Source of the DNA: Acidaminobacter sp964416305
GTDB lineage: Bacteria; Bacillota; Clostridia; Peptostreptococcales; Acidaminobacteraceae
Assembly (NCBI GenBank): GCA_964416305.1
Contig: CAYQDM010000006.1
Span: forward strand, 62,001-126,000
Direction: 5' to 3'
DNA length: 64,000 nt
Below are positions 8,554 through 17,755 of the stretch, piece by piece. Numbering within the stretch: the first letter of the stretch is position 1; the number at the start of each line of letters is the position of its first letter. Under the pieces are notes generated by a model. The model worked only from the letters and a program-made list of their open reading frames with translations. It did not search any database and was not told the origin of the DNA. The translations under genes and the position numbers were made by a program.

Positions 8554-10050
8554 TTAGGGCAGCATCTTCGTCATAGACCGGGTCGCAACCACGTCAACAC
8601 CGAGTCCTCCCAAATCCCGCACCAGAATTTCCCCAAGCGCCACTGGAGCAGATACTGAAATTTTAGACAAGGATACCGCTGCTGCCCTTAGCAGCGCTCT
8701 AGGAATTGGCTTTGTGGTCTTACAAGGGAGTCTTGGCCACGTTCCACCCTCAATGGCTGCCGTTCCCGTCAAAACCGCGCTGGGATCTTTAAGTTCCTGA
8801 AGAGCGAACTCATACCCGCGCCTGCAGCCATAACCCGTGATCTCCCCACCGGATTCCAGCGTTATATGACATCCTTTTGGACAAATAATGCAGAGCAAGG
8901 GCTCATCCGTCACACTGTCAACCACGTTACAGGTTTCGATTAATGCCAATCCTTTTAACCGAGACCCTTCATCCGGATCCTTTTCCTCAATAGACGCCCT
9001 CTCCGGAATTGACGAGCTCAACCTTCCAGACCTGGCAAACCCTGCGCCGTCATCAGCACTGCGCCTTCGACAACCCAAATAAGCCGCCGCCGCCCTTCCC
9101 GCTATGCCTGCTTCGCGGGATACCTCATCCACCAAATCATAGACACGATACGTATTTCCGCAGGCAAACAACCCAGGCACCGTGGTCTGCATTTCCCCTG
9201 TGAGCTGCAGTCCATTGGTGCCGCCGAGCAGAGCAGCGCCAGTCATGGCAGACAACTCGTTTTCGGGGATCAGGCCTACGGAAAACAGCACCAGGTCGCA
9301 CATAATCCGCTCAGGCGGCCCTCCCGCAAGGGATTCCACCACGACGCCTGTGACTCTTGACGTCCCCTCAATAGCGGCAACTCTATGGCTTAACAACAGC
9401 GGTATCGAAAAAGCTTTCAAACACTGGGAGACGTTCCTGGGCAGCCCGGAGGGCGTCTCTCGAATTTCTACCACTGCGGCGACTTCCACACCTTCCAGCG
9501 TCAGTCGCCTGGCCATGATAAGGCCTATGTCTCCCGAACCCACAATAACTGCTCTCTTACCGAGGGCGTACCCCTCAATGTTGATCAGCCGTTGCGCCGT
9601 TCCGGCAGAGAATACGCCTGCCGGCCGGGTTCCGGGCACTGCCACCGCAGCACGGGATCTTTCGCGACATCCCATAGCCAATACAATCGCCTTCGGCTTG
9701 ATTTGAAAGCAGCCGAGGGATTTGCTGAACAACGTAGTACTTAAATCACGATCTACCGCAGCCACAAAAGTTGACAGCATGATTTCGACGCCTGCCTCCA
9801 CTGCAGTGTTCACCAAACGCTCAGCATATTCAGGTCCTGTCAGTTCTTCGCCAAAATGAAACAATCCAAAACCTGTATGAATGCACTGATTCAGTATACC
9901 GCCCGGCTCCCGTTCGCGATCGACAACGAGTACCCGGTCCACGCCGCTGCGTTTGGCTTCAATGGCAGCGGATAAACCCGCCGGTCCGGCACCGATCACC
10001 AGCAGACTCGGCGGTGCGTCAGTTTTATTCATCGTCATTATAGGGTTCAC
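8554..10050 (-). CDS. NAD(P)/FAD-dependent oxidoreductase fused to DUF1667
   Basis: A 498-residue fusion. Residues ~15-340 form a two-dinucleotide-binding flavoprotein: FAD motif 'VIGAGPAGLSAAIEA' and a second GxGxxG 'IVGSGDIGLIMARRL'. Residues ~385-498 are a DUF1667 domain with a cysteine cluster (CxxCxxxC, then Cys in 'GYGCRRG'), likely binding an iron-sulfur cluster. In many Clostridia the DUF1667 protein is a separate small gene next to this oxidoreductase and a GlpA-like protein; here it is the C-terminal part. The gene starts with GTG, overlaps the upstream GlpA-like gene by 4 bases and follows glpK, so the product probably passes electrons from glycerol-3-phosphate oxidation to an acceptor (inferred). 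Confidence 0.85.
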   Translation of the reverse strand: MNPIMTMNKTDAPPSLLVIGAGPAGLSAAIEAKRSGVDRVLVVDREREPGGILNQCIHTGFGLFHFGEELTGPEYAERLVNTAVEAGVEIMLSTFVAAVDRDLSTTLFSKSLGCFQIKPKAIVLAMGCRERSRAAVAVPGTRPAGVFSAGTAQRLINIEGYALGKRAVIVGSGDIGLIMARRLTLEGVEVAAVVEIRETPSGLPRNVSQCLKAFSIPLLLSHRVAAIEGTSRVTGVVVESLAGGPPERIMCDLVLFSVGLIPENELSAMTGAALLGGTNGLQLTGEMQTTVPGLFACGNTYRVYDLVDEVSREAGIAGRAAAAYLGCRRRSADDGAGFARSGRLSSSIPERASIEEKDPDEGSRLKGLALIETCNVVDSVTDEPLLCIICPKGCHITLESGGEITGYGCRRGYEFALQELKDPSAVLTGTAAIEGGTWPRLPCKTTKPIPRALLRAAAVSLSKISVSAPVALGEILVRDLGGLGVDVVATRSMTKMLP

Positions 10051-11594
10051 AATAATGTTCCCCCTTTTTTAAAAACCATTTTGCTGCCGGGATGTTCCAG
10101 GCACACTTCCGTTTCCGGGATCCCCAGCTCCCGCGACAGTATTTCCAGGATTCTCGGCGCGCAAAAACCGCCCTGGCAGCGACCGCCACCCGGTCTGACT
10201 CTCCGCTTGACGCCGTTCAGGGTTCTTGCCCCCACCGACCGGTGGATACAGTCCACAACTTCAGCCTCACTGACCATTTCGCAGCGGCAAACTATATGTG
10301 AAAACATGGGATTTTCAGCAATAGACTGTCGTCTCACCTCCGGTGTCATTTCAGATAAAACGGGTCTCGGACGACGTCCCGGTCTGAAATCCGGCTTTTG
10401 ACTATATCCCGAAAGGCATTCCCGGATCAGAGAGAGAAGCCTGCCCGCAATGGCAGGTGCAGCCGACAGCCCAGGCGATTTGATCCCCGCGGCGTGAATC
10501 CATCCAGGATGCGATTTTGACGCTCTGATAATAAAGTCTTTTTCGGTCGATTCTGCCCTAATGCCTGAAAAATTCGCGATCCCCAGATGAAAGGGAATCC
10601 CCGGTACCAGCAACTCCGCCCTATCGCGGACATAAGCCAGTCCTCCGGCTGTAGTCTGCACTGCCTCACCCTCTTCAGCTGTCAGTGTTTCATTATCAGG
10701 CCCTGCCATGATATTCCCATGAAGGGTCGGGATCACCAGAACACCTTTTCCCAATGCGCTTGGGGCGGGATAAATCACTCTTTGAATCAGAGGCCCTGCG
10801 GCCCTATCCAGGACAAAGTATTGCCCGCGCTTTGGGATTATTTCAAACTCCGCTTTTCCACCGGACAGCAGCGCGGATATTTCCCCAGCGTGAACGCCGG
10901 CCGCGTTGACGACGACCTTCGCTGAAAGTCGCCCCTGAGTGGTTTCGAGCAGAAAGGGCCCTCCTGAGGTGTCAAGGCTCGCAGACGAAGCGCCTGTCAC
11001 GCAGGTGTTGAGCAACAGTCGGACGCCATTGTCGACGGCACTTTCCAGCGCTGCTATGGCCACTTCCCAAGGATCCACGACCGCCGTTGAGTGTGCCATA
11101 AGGACCTTTAACGCTTTATTCGTCAATCCTGGCTCAAGTGAACGTGCAGCCTCTCCGCTCAGCAGCTCAAGACCTTCGACGCTATTTTCCAGACCGCGGT
11201 CCATCAGCCCGGTCAGCGCATGTTCCTCTTCTTCTGTCAGGGCGACAACAAACGAGCCCGTTTTCTTATAGCCAAAGGATAATTCTCGGGACAAGCCTTC
11301 GTACAGACGGCTTCCTTCCACATTCAGCCTGGCTTTTAACGTCCCTGGCTCCGGGTCGTAACCGGCGTGAATAATGCCGCTGTTGGCCTTGCTTGCGCCC
11401 AGTGCGACATCCAGCTCCTTCTCGACAACCGCGACCTTCCAGCGGGTCTTGGACAGCTCATAGGCCAGAAAGGCGCCCACGATCCCTGCGCCCACAATCA
11501 CGACGTCATAGAGCCTGTCACCGGATTTATCCATGATGTCCGCCTTGATAGACCCCTCTCCAGAATTCACGATGCCCGCCCCCTTTTCCGCCAA
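10047..11594 (-). CDS. GlpA-like FAD-dependent glycerol-3-phosphate dehydrogenase with BFD-type domain
   Basis: A 515-residue flavoprotein. The N-terminal 'YDVVIVGAGIVGAFLAYELS' is the FAD-binding Rossmann motif of the DAO/GlpA family. The C-terminal ~80 residues contain 'VCRCEMVSEAEVV' and 'GGGRCQGGFC', four cysteines of a BFD-type [2Fe-2S] domain, as in anaerobic GlpA. Family members oxidise glycerol-3-phosphate to dihydroxyacetone phosphate. It sits between glpK and the DUF1667-fused flavoprotein, giving the product of glycerol kinase as the obvious substrate. The start is uncertain: the longest frame begins at a TTG (11594) almost touching GGAGG, and an ATG at 11534 would also keep the whole FAD motif. 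Confidence 0.82.
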   Translation of the reverse strand: MAEKGAGIVNSGEGSIKADIMDKSGDRLYDVVIVGAGIVGAFLAYELSKTRWKVAVVEKELDVALGASKANSGIIHAGYDPEPGTLKARLNVEGSRLYEGLSRELSFGYKKTGSFVVALTEEEEHALTGLMDRGLENSVEGLELLSGEAARSLEPGLTNKALKVLMAHSTAVVDPWEVAIAALESAVDNGVRLLLNTCVTGASSASLDTSGGPFLLETTQGRLSAKVVVNAAGVHAGEISALLSGGKAEFEIIPKRGQYFVLDRAAGPLIQRVIYPAPSALGKGVLVIPTLHGNIMAGPDNETLTAEEGEAVQTTAGGLAYVRDRAELLVPGIPFHLGIANFSGIRAESTEKDFIIRASKSHPGWIHAAGIKSPGLSAAPAIAGRLLSLIRECLSGYSQKPDFRPGRRPRPVLSEMTPEVRRQSIAENPMFSHIVCRCEMVSEAEVVDCIHRSVGARTLNGVKRRVRPGGGRCQGGFCAPRILEILSRELGIPETEVCLEHPGSKMVFKKGGTLL

Positions 11595-11624
11595 ACCTCC
11601 GCCAACCTCGCTCCGGCTGTTCCA

Positions 11625-13208
11625 TCAGCCGTTGTGCCTCACCATGTTGACTGCCTCTTTCCAGCCGGCGTATAGTGCATCACGCCGCGACTCTTCCATT
11701 TGAGGCTCAAATCGCTTTGCTGACGACCCCAATGCTTTAAGCGCTGCGAGGGTTGTGTAGACGCCGACACCCAGTCCCGCGAGGAGGGCTGCGCCAAGCG
11801 CCGTCGATTCCATGACCTCCGGTCGGTCCAGCGCCACACCGAGCAGATCCGCCTGAAACTGCATGAGAAACTCGTTTTCGGTGGCGCCGCCATCGGCTTT
11901 CAAAGCACTGAGAGACACAGCAGCATCCCCGCTCATAGCCTCGACGACATCACGGGTCTGGTAGGCAATAGCTTCCAGCGTTGCCCGGACAATCTGGTCT
12001 CTGCCGGAGCCTCTGGTCAGCCCAACTATAGCACCTCTGGCATACATGTCCCAATAGGGTGCGCCCAATCCGGTAAAAGCCGGAACGACGTAGACACCGC
12101 CCGTATCCGGAACCCGTTTGGCAATCTCCTCACTTTCCCGGGCTGTCCGGATCAGCTGAAGCTCATCCCGCAGCCATTGAACTGCTGCGCCTCCAATAAA
12201 AATCGACCCTTCAAGGGCATAGGCCACCTGCGCCTTTCCCAGACTCCAGGCCACAGTCGTCAGAAGTCCGGATTCAGAGGCTACGCGCTTATGCCCTGTA
12301 TTCATCAGTATAAAGCAGCCTGTCCCATAAGTGTTTTTGACTTCTCCCGGTTCAAAACAGCGCTGACCAAACAATGCTGCCTGCTGATCGCCCGCGACAC
12401 CTGAAATAGGCAGCCGAGCGCCTCCAAAGATGGCCGGATCCGTCCATCCAAAGATCCCCGCAGAGGGCTTGACTTCAGGCAGCATGCCCCTCGGAATCCT
12501 GAAGATTTCCAGGAGACGCTCATCCCAGTCCAGCGTATCCAGATTAAACAGCATGGTCCGGCTGGCGTTGGAGACATCTGTGGCATGTACCTTACCCCGG
12601 GTCAAATTGAAGATCAGCCAGGAATCCACCGTTCCAAAGCAGAGTTCGCCTCGGTCAGCCCTTTCCCGCGCCCCTGGAACAGTATTCAAAATCCATTGAA
12701 TTTTAGTGGCTGAAAAATAGGCGTCCACTACAAGCCCCGTCGTCTGACGGATGTAGACTTCGTGCCCCTCCTGCTTCAGAGTCTCGCACAAATCCGCCGT
12801 CCGCCTGCACTGCCAGACTATCGCAGGATAAACCGGTTTTCCGGTTTCCCTATCCCACACCAGCGTCGTTTCGCGCTGATTGGTTATCCCCAAAGCCGCG
12901 ACTTCAAAAGGCGAGACCCCTGACTTCTCGAGCACCTCCAGCGCAACACCGGACTGGGTCCCCCAAATTTCAGAAGGGTCATGCTCCACCCACCCCGGCT
13001 GAGGAAAGTGTTGCCCGAAATCCTTCTGCGCCAGTTCAACGATGTTGCCCTCCAGATCGAACAAAACGGCACGGGAACTCGTCGTGCCCTGGTCCAGAGC
13101 TAGCAGGAAACGCTTTTTCGCCCCCGCTGACCCTTCCTGCGGGATCTTGTCCTCATCCTTAAACGCTTGTGAACTCAAACCTCTCACCCTCCCAGCCACG
13201 CTTCTCAT
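11625..13208 (-). CDS. glpK: Glycerol kinase
   Basis: A 527-residue FGGY-family kinase that phosphorylates glycerol to sn-glycerol-3-phosphate with ATP. Diagnostic segments: 'LALDQGTTSSRAVLFD' (phosphate-binding), 'QRETTLVWDRETGKPVYPAIVWQCRR', 'GVAGDQQAALFGQ' and the FGGY signature region around 'DGGATENEFLMQFQADLL'. The N-terminus carries about 30 extra residues relative to typical glycerol kinases; the ATG at 13208 does have GGAG 6 bases upstream, but a later TTG or GTG may be the real start. It is the first of three glycerol genes; no glycerol facilitator gene is in the window. It follows rsuA by 52 bases without a clear terminator. Confidence 0.93.
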   Translation of the reverse strand: MRSVAGRVRGLSSQAFKDEDKIPQEGSAGAKKRFLLALDQGTTSSRAVLFDLEGNIVELAQKDFGQHFPQPGWVEHDPSEIWGTQSGVALEVLEKSGVSPFEVAALGITNQRETTLVWDRETGKPVYPAIVWQCRRTADLCETLKQEGHEVYIRQTTGLVVDAYFSATKIQWILNTVPGARERADRGELCFGTVDSWLIFNLTRGKVHATDVSNASRTMLFNLDTLDWDERLLEIFRIPRGMLPEVKPSAGIFGWTDPAIFGGARLPISGVAGDQQAALFGQRCFEPGEVKNTYGTGCFILMNTGHKRVASESGLLTTVAWSLGKAQVAYALEGSIFIGGAAVQWLRDELQLIRTARESEEIAKRVPDTGGVYVVPAFTGLGAPYWDMYARGAIVGLTRGSGRDQIVRATLEAIAYQTRDVVEAMSGDAAVSLSALKADGGATENEFLMQFQADLLGVALDRPEVMESTALGAALLAGLGVGVYTTLAALKALGSSAKRFEPQMEESRRDALYAGWKEAVNMVRHNG

Positions 13209-13260
13209 CTACTTCTCCAAAGTGCTTCTGCCGATGGTCTTTAGTATACAAACCCGCCCA

Positions 13261-14004
13261 TCATTCCTCAGACAGGCCGGCTTGCTCCAAGAGCTGGCTG
13301 ATCTCATCCTCAGTCAGAGCCCTGTACTCGCCGGGCATAAGGGCATCATCGAGTTTGAGCGGTCCCATGCTGATTCGCTTTAAAAAGACCACAAAACGTC
13401 CTCGGGATTCAAACATTCGCTTAACCTGGTGAAATTTCCCTTCATAGATGGTGAGTCTGGTTTCGCTTTTATGATCCCCCACAGATAAAATCTCAAGTTC
13501 TGCAGGCAGGGTCTGATAGCCGTCGTCCAATGTCACCCCTGCCTTGAAGGCAATGATGTCATTGTCACCCACCGGCCCGTCCACAACGGCCTCATAGGTT
13601 TTAAAAACGTGTCGTTTTGGTGCCAAAAGCCCATGGGCCAGTGCACCGTGATTAGTCAGGAGCAGCAGCCCTTCCGTGTCCTTGTCCAGTCTGCCCACCG
13701 GGAACAGGTCGAAGACCTGTTCCTCCGGCTCAAGAAGATCAATGACGGTGGATTCGCGGCTGTCCTCCGTTGCGGAGACCACACCTTGCGGCTTGTTCAT
13801 CATATAATAAACATACTCCTTGTAGATTACCGGAGCCCCTTTGAAAAGAACGACCTGCGTGTCCGGATGAATATGGATGCTGCCTGATTTGGGTTTAGCG
13901 CCATCCACTTCAACCCATCCGTGCCGGATATACTTTCTGACTTCACTTCTGGTTCCTATACCCATATGGGAAAGTAATTTGTCAAGTCTCATGGTCTTAG
14001 CCAT
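13261..14004 (-). CDS. rsuA: RsuA-type rRNA pseudouridine synthase
   Basis: A 247-residue enzyme of the RsuA/RluB/E/F family, which makes pseudouridine in rRNA (RsuA acts on 16S rRNA U516; the exact target here is not provable). An N-terminal S4 domain ('MRLDKLLSHMGIGTRSEVRKYI') precedes the catalytic domain with 'PVGRLDKDTEGLLLLTNHG', whose Asp is catalytic, and 'EGKFHQVKRMFESRG'. AGGAGG stands before the ATG. It lies between the rRNA methyltransferase gene and glpK on the same strand, so two rRNA modification enzymes are encoded side by side. Confidence 0.9.
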   Translation of the reverse strand: MAKTMRLDKLLSHMGIGTRSEVRKYIRHGWVEVDGAKPKSGSIHIHPDTQVVLFKGAPVIYKEYVYYMMNKPQGVVSATEDSRESTVIDLLEPEEQVFDLFPVGRLDKDTEGLLLLTNHGALAHGLLAPKRHVFKTYEAVVDGPVGDNDIIAFKAGVTLDDGYQTLPAELEILSVGDHKSETRLTIYEGKFHQVKRMFESRGRFVVFLKRISMGPLKLDDALMPGEYRALTEDEISQLLEQAGLSEE

Positions 14005-14066
14005 TTTTTGATCCTCCTGTGTGATCTATAAAAGTCATTTCGAGGGTTCCTGATCTCTGATTTTAT

Positions 14067-15404
14067 TTAGAGCATACGCCATGCGGCCGGGTACTGGTTC
14101 TTCAGGCTTCCTTTGTTCAATTTTCCCCACCCAAGGGGATAACCGCCAATGCAGATCAAATTTAGCCCGTCTTCTCCGACGACGCTCAGGGTTTCACCCT
14201 TCAAATACCGTATGACGTCAAATTGATCCGCCTCCAGGTGGATCTCGCGCCTTGCCTCCCCTGATTTGAGACCCATGGCTAAGGCGCCGGACGGAATAAA
14301 CCTGCCGTTCTTTTCTTCTCCCAGATACCATCCGCTGCGAATCACGCGCATACCTTGAGTTTGAGGCAGCCCTTTCGGGAGTTTATAAAGCTTGTCTTCG
14401 ATCTGAAGAAAAGGTCCGGTGAGCTTTATCGTGAGATTCTCAGCTTCGAATTGCCGGTAAGCCTCCGTCGGTTCAATTTGGGACTTGTCTCGGTCTGGAG
14501 AGGTGCTTTTACCGCAGCCATCGGCAGAGCATTCCAAAAGCCCTGCAAAATGGCCTTCACCTTCATGCAGGTGGGGCCAGAGGCGGCCATAACCCGTGCG
14601 GGTGTCCAGCCCCAGCGCAGGATCCGGCAGCCGTTTGGAAAACTCAGTATGCCGCGTCACGAAGTCGTCCAGCGCCCATTCATTCTCCTGGCGATTAAAG
14701 GTACAGGTCGAGTATGTCAACCGTCCGCCGGGTTTCAGCATAGTTGCAGCCTGATCCAGCAGACTGTCCTGAATCGACCTGTAGTGGCCCGGAATTTGAT
14801 TGGTCCATGCCTCGAGCGCTTTTGAATCTTTTCTGAACATACCCTCTCCGGAGCAAGGTGCGTCGATCAGAATCCCGTCGAAGACAGCGTGGAACCGCGC
14901 GCCCAGCTTGTCCTGACTTTCGTTGACCACCAGCGCGTTGGTCACGCCAGCCATTTCCAAGTTGCGGACCAGGGCTTTTATGCGACTGGTGCTGATATCG
15001 TTTGCCACTATGGTGCCGCAGCCTCCAAGGGCGGCCGCGATTTGAAGCGTCTTGCCTCCCGGGCACGCACACATGTCGAGAACAGTCTGTCCGGGCTGAG
15101 GATCGAGAACGCTTACCGGCGCCATGGCAGACGGTTCCTGCAGGTAATACAGCCCGGCATGATAGTAGGGATGCTTCGCAGGCCGCTCTGACTCATCATA
15201 ATAAAAGCCATCCACAGTCCAGGGAATAGGTGTGAGCTTAAAAGGAGAGATTTTCAGAAAATCTTCGACCGAGATTTTCAGACGGTTCACACGAAGGCCA
15301 AAGTGTCTGGGTTGTTCATAACTTTTTAAAAAGGCTTCGATTTCATTCCCAATCAAAGCCCTGATTTCTTCCAAAAAGCTTTCCGGAAAGTTCAAATACT
15401 TCAC
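14067..15404 (-). CDS. RsmF/NOL1-NOP2-Sun family rRNA m5C methyltransferase
   Basis: A 445-residue SAM-dependent RNA cytosine-5 methyltransferase. Motifs of the NOL1/NOP2/Sun fold are clear: 'MCACPGGKTLQIAAALGG' (SAM binding), 'IDAPCSGEGMFRKD' with the first conserved Cys and 'LTYSTCTFNRQENEW' with the second. The C-terminal ~130 residues resemble the RsmF-type RNA-binding extension (FAU/PUA-like). Family members methylate 16S rRNA. The longest frame starts with GTG only one base after GGAG; a TTG three codons later would have better spacing. The aldolase gene is divergent, 155 bases away. Confidence 0.88.
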   Translation of the reverse strand: MKYLNFPESFLEEIRALIGNEIEAFLKSYEQPRHFGLRVNRLKISVEDFLKISPFKLTPIPWTVDGFYYDESERPAKHPYYHAGLYYLQEPSAMAPVSVLDPQPGQTVLDMCACPGGKTLQIAAALGGCGTIVANDISTSRIKALVRNLEMAGVTNALVVNESQDKLGARFHAVFDGILIDAPCSGEGMFRKDSKALEAWTNQIPGHYRSIQDSLLDQAATMLKPGGRLTYSTCTFNRQENEWALDDFVTRHTEFSKRLPDPALGLDTRTGYGRLWPHLHEGEGHFAGLLECSADGCGKSTSPDRDKSQIEPTEAYRQFEAENLTIKLTGPFLQIEDKLYKLPKGLPQTQGMRVIRSGWYLGEEKNGRFIPSGALAMGLKSGEARREIHLEADQFDVIRYLKGETLSVVGEDGLNLICIGGYPLGWGKLNKGSLKNQYPAAWRML

Positions 15405-15476
15405 ACTCCTATGTCGAGCCCGGTTGATCTCCCTAAATCAGGCCCGTTAACTCATTATATCCCGACTGCGGCCGCC

Positions 15477-15505
15477 TTGACAAAAGAAAAGTGATCTTCT
15501 ATGAT
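15477..15505 (+). promoter_or_regulatory. Sigma-A-type promoter of the aldolase gene
   Basis: TTGACA at 15477-15482 and TATGAT at 15500-15505 are separated by exactly 17 bases, a near-perfect vegetative promoter 55 bases before the fba start codon. Confidence 0.75.
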
Positions 15506-15559
15506 TAGTATAATCTGGCAAAGGTATCTCAAAAAGACAACTATAGAGGAGGAATTTCT

Positions 15560-16489
15560 ATGGCTCTTGTGACAACCAAGGAAATGTTCAGAAAAGCTTA
15601 TGAAGGCGGCTATGCTATCGGTGCGTTCAACGTCAACAATATGGAGATCGTGCAGGGCATTGTCGACGCAGCCAAGGAAGTTAAATCCCCACTCATCCTT
15701 CAGGTCTCCGCAGGTGCAAGAAAATACGCCAAACCGGCCTATCTGAAAAAATTGGTCGAAGCTGCAGTCATCGACTCAGACCTTGATATTGCGCTTCACC
15801 TGGATCACGGCGACAGCTTTGAAATCTGCAAACAATGTATTGATGACGGCTTTACCTCAGTCATGATTGATGGTTCACACCTGCCTTACGAGGAAAACAT
15901 AGCCTTGGTCAAACAGGTCGTGGAATACGCACATGCCCGCGGCGTCGTCGTTGAAGCCGAGCTTGGAAAGTTGGCCGGTGTGGAGGACGAAGTCAACGTC
16001 AAAGCCGAGGATGCCACTTATACGGATCCAACACAGGCGGTAGATTTTGTCAAGCGTTCCGGTTGCGACTCCCTTGCTATTGCCATCGGCACAAGCCACG
16101 GCGCGTATAAGTTCAAAGGTGAGCCAAAGCTGGATTTCGAGCGCCTGGAAACCATCACCAAACTCCTTCCGGATTACCCGCTCGTCCTTCACGGTGCGTC
16201 AACAGTCATACCTGAGTTTGTTGAAATGTGCAATGCTTACGGCGGCAATATTCCAGGCGCACAGGGCGTCCCTGAGGATATGCTCCGCAGAGCGGCTGCT
16301 CTCGGCGTCTGCAAAATCAACATCGACACAGATCTTCGCCTTGCCATGACAGCAGCCATCAGGAAGTCACTCCACGACAACCCTGCTGAGTTCGACCCTA
16401 GAAAATATCTCGGCGTCGGTCGTGATGCCATCCGCAATATGGTGCATCACAAATTGGTCAACGTCCTCGGTTCAGACGGCAAGCTCTAA
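15560..16489 (+). CDS. fba: Class II fructose-1,6-bisphosphate aldolase
   Basis: A 309-residue zinc-dependent aldolase that cleaves fructose-1,6-bisphosphate into dihydroxyacetone phosphate and glyceraldehyde-3-phosphate in glycolysis. The signature 'IALHLDHGDSFEICKQCIDDGFTSVMIDGSHLPYEENI' region carries catalytic Asp82 and zinc ligand His83. The other ligands are in 'VVEAELGKLAGVED' and 'LVLHGAST'; 'KINIDTDLRLAMTAAIRK' is the phosphate-binding loop. GAGGAGG precedes the ATG. It is a single-gene unit with its own promoter at 15477 and a strong terminator at 16530. A tagatose-bisphosphate specificity cannot be excluded, but context and length favour fba. Confidence 0.93.
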   Translation: MALVTTKEMFRKAYEGGYAIGAFNVNNMEIVQGIVDAAKEVKSPLILQVSAGARKYAKPAYLKKLVEAAVIDSDLDIALHLDHGDSFEICKQCIDDGFTSVMIDGSHLPYEENIALVKQVVEYAHARGVVVEAELGKLAGVEDEVNVKAEDATYTDPTQAVDFVKRSGCDSLAIAIGTSHGAYKFKGEPKLDFERLETITKLLPDYPLVLHGASTVIPEFVEMCNAYGGNIPGAQGVPEDMLRRAAALGVCKINIDTDLRLAMTAAIRKSLHDNPAEFDPRKYLGVGRDAIRNMVHHKLVNVLGSDGKL

Positions 16490-16529
16490 AGCCGTGCAAT
16501 TACTATAACTGTTGCCAGTTAAATCAGTC

Positions 16530-16561
16530 GGGAAAATGGCCCAACCGCCATTTTCCCTTTT
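16530..16561 (+). terminator. Intrinsic terminator of the aldolase gene
   Basis: GGGAAAATGGC (16530-16540) and GCCATTTTCCC (16547-16557) form an 11-bp stem with a 6-base loop, followed by a short T-run on the plus strand, 40 bases after the fba stop codon. Confidence 0.85.
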
Positions 16562-16566
16562 GTAAA

Positions 16567-16606
16567 GCAAAACAGGTGTCCCGGATCCCCGGGACACCTG
16601 TTTTGC
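16567..16606. terminator. Perfect 18-bp inverted repeat, probable terminator for cyclophilin
   Basis: An 18-bp arm (16567-16584) and its exact complement (16589-16606) enclose a 4-base loop. Read on the minus strand it ends in TTTACAAAA, so it probably terminates the cyclophilin transcript coming from the other side. It directly follows the aldolase terminator, giving two back-to-back terminators between convergent genes. Confidence 0.65.
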
Positions 16607-16697
16607 TGTGCAGCCCCAACTGCTGTATTCAAGTCATTTCAAACTGCAGCTTGCCTTAACCAGGGCGACTCCGTCATACGGTTTTGCCCCAACCGGA

Positions 16698-17222
16698 CTA
16701 CATCATTTTAACCGGCTCCGGATAGTCGACGCCAAAAGTCTCCACTGTCATTTTCTTGATCTTTTGAGGCTCTACCGGACGATCTCTAAAGTCAGTTTTT
16801 GTTGTTGCAATTTCGTTCACAACTTCCATGCCCTCGACGACTTTTCCGAAGGCCGCATACTGGCCATCCAGATGCGGAGAATGTTCGTGCATAATAAAGA
16901 ATTGAGAACCTGCGGAATCCGGCGACTGTGAACGCGCCATGGACAATACGCCCGGCTCGTGGACAAGTGAATTTCTGAATCCGTTCAAATTGAACTCGCC
17001 CTTGATTTTATATCCAGGTCCGCCCATGCCGGAGCCTTCAGGACAGCCGCCCTGGATCATGAAGCCTCTGATGACCCGGTGAAAGATCAGCCCGTCATAA
17101 TACCCTTTTTTTGCAAGATCAATGAAATTGTTCACCGTGTTAGGCGCAATTTCGGGAAATAATTCTGCTTTGATGATTTTACCGTTTTCAAGTTCAATGG
17201 TGACCACTGGATTTTGATTCAA
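16698..17222 (-). CDS. Cyclophilin-type peptidyl-prolyl cis-trans isomerase
   Basis: A ~174-residue cytoplasmic cyclophilin that speeds proline isomerisation in protein folding. Conserved active-site segments are 'FHRVIRGFMIQGGCPEGSGMGGPGY' (catalytic Arg and Gln), 'GVLSMARSQSPDSAGSQFFI' and 'HLDGQYAAFGKV'. There is no signal peptide. The start is set at a TTG (17222) with AAAGGGTG about 8 bases upstream; the six-codon longer frame begins at another TTG inside that ribosome binding site. It lies 50 bases after the NUDIX gene on the same strand. Confidence 0.9.
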   Translation of the reverse strand: MNQNPVVTIELENGKIIKAELFPEIAPNTVNNFIDLAKKGYYDGLIFHRVIRGFMIQGGCPEGSGMGGPGYKIKGEFNLNGFRNSLVHEPGVLSMARSQSPDSAGSQFFIMHEHSPHLDGQYAAFGKVVEGMEVVNEIATTKTDFRDRPVEPQKIKKMTVETFGVDYPEPVKMM

Positions 17223-17272
17223 AAGAATACACCCTTTCAAAATAATATTTCTTTCAGCACTGGTTAAACGTT

Positions 17273-17755
17273 TTAGGCACTTGTCATTGGCAAGGGGTAA
17301 AAAACAACGTCATAATCCTTGAACTCGCCTGCCTGATAGCGAAACACGGCAGAAAACAACTCTGTCCGGTTGAACACCCAGTCGAGAAAAATCTTGTCCC
17401 CTTCCCAAAGGTTCAATTCCGGCACCTCACTCTTAGGGATCCAGGCCAGTGTCCCTTCTTCAGGGTCAATGACATCTTTCTTATCCGTACTCGCAGTATA
17501 GACAAAAGTATACCAGTCCTCGACCCCATCAAACAAGGGAAAAGTAATCATCCCACGTAGTGAATAAGTCTCAGGCTGAAGACCGGATTCTTCCCAAACT
17601 TCCCTCAACAGGCACTGCTCAGGGGATTCACCCGGCAGGAATTTGCCGCCCAAGCCGTTCCACTTCCCCAAATGGTAATCATTTTCTCTCTTGTTTCTAT
17701 GAAGCATCAGCACTGAGTCTTCATGCTCTACATAGCAAAGAACCGCCAATTTCAT
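17273..17755 (-). CDS. NUDIX hydrolase (MutT/8-oxo-dGTPase type)
   Basis: A 160-residue NUDIX hydrolase. The NUDIX box 'GGKFLPGESPEQCLLREVWEESGL' (given in parts: GGKFLPGE, then REVWEESG) has the metal-binding REVWEE core. 'NGLGGKF' and the overall size resemble 8-oxo-dGTP diphosphatases, but NUDIX substrates cannot be assigned from sequence alone. The start at 17755 has AAGGAG upstream and overlaps the stop of the large membrane protein gene by 4 bases, which suggests translational coupling of the two. Confidence 0.85.
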   Translation of the reverse strand: MKLAVLCYVEHEDSVLMLHRNKRENDYHLGKWNGLGGKFLPGESPEQCLLREVWEESGLQPETYSLRGMITFPLFDGVEDWYTFVYTASTDKKDVIDPEEGTLAWIPKSEVPELNLWEGDKIFLDWVFNRTELFSAVFRYQAGEFKDYDVVFYPLPMTSA

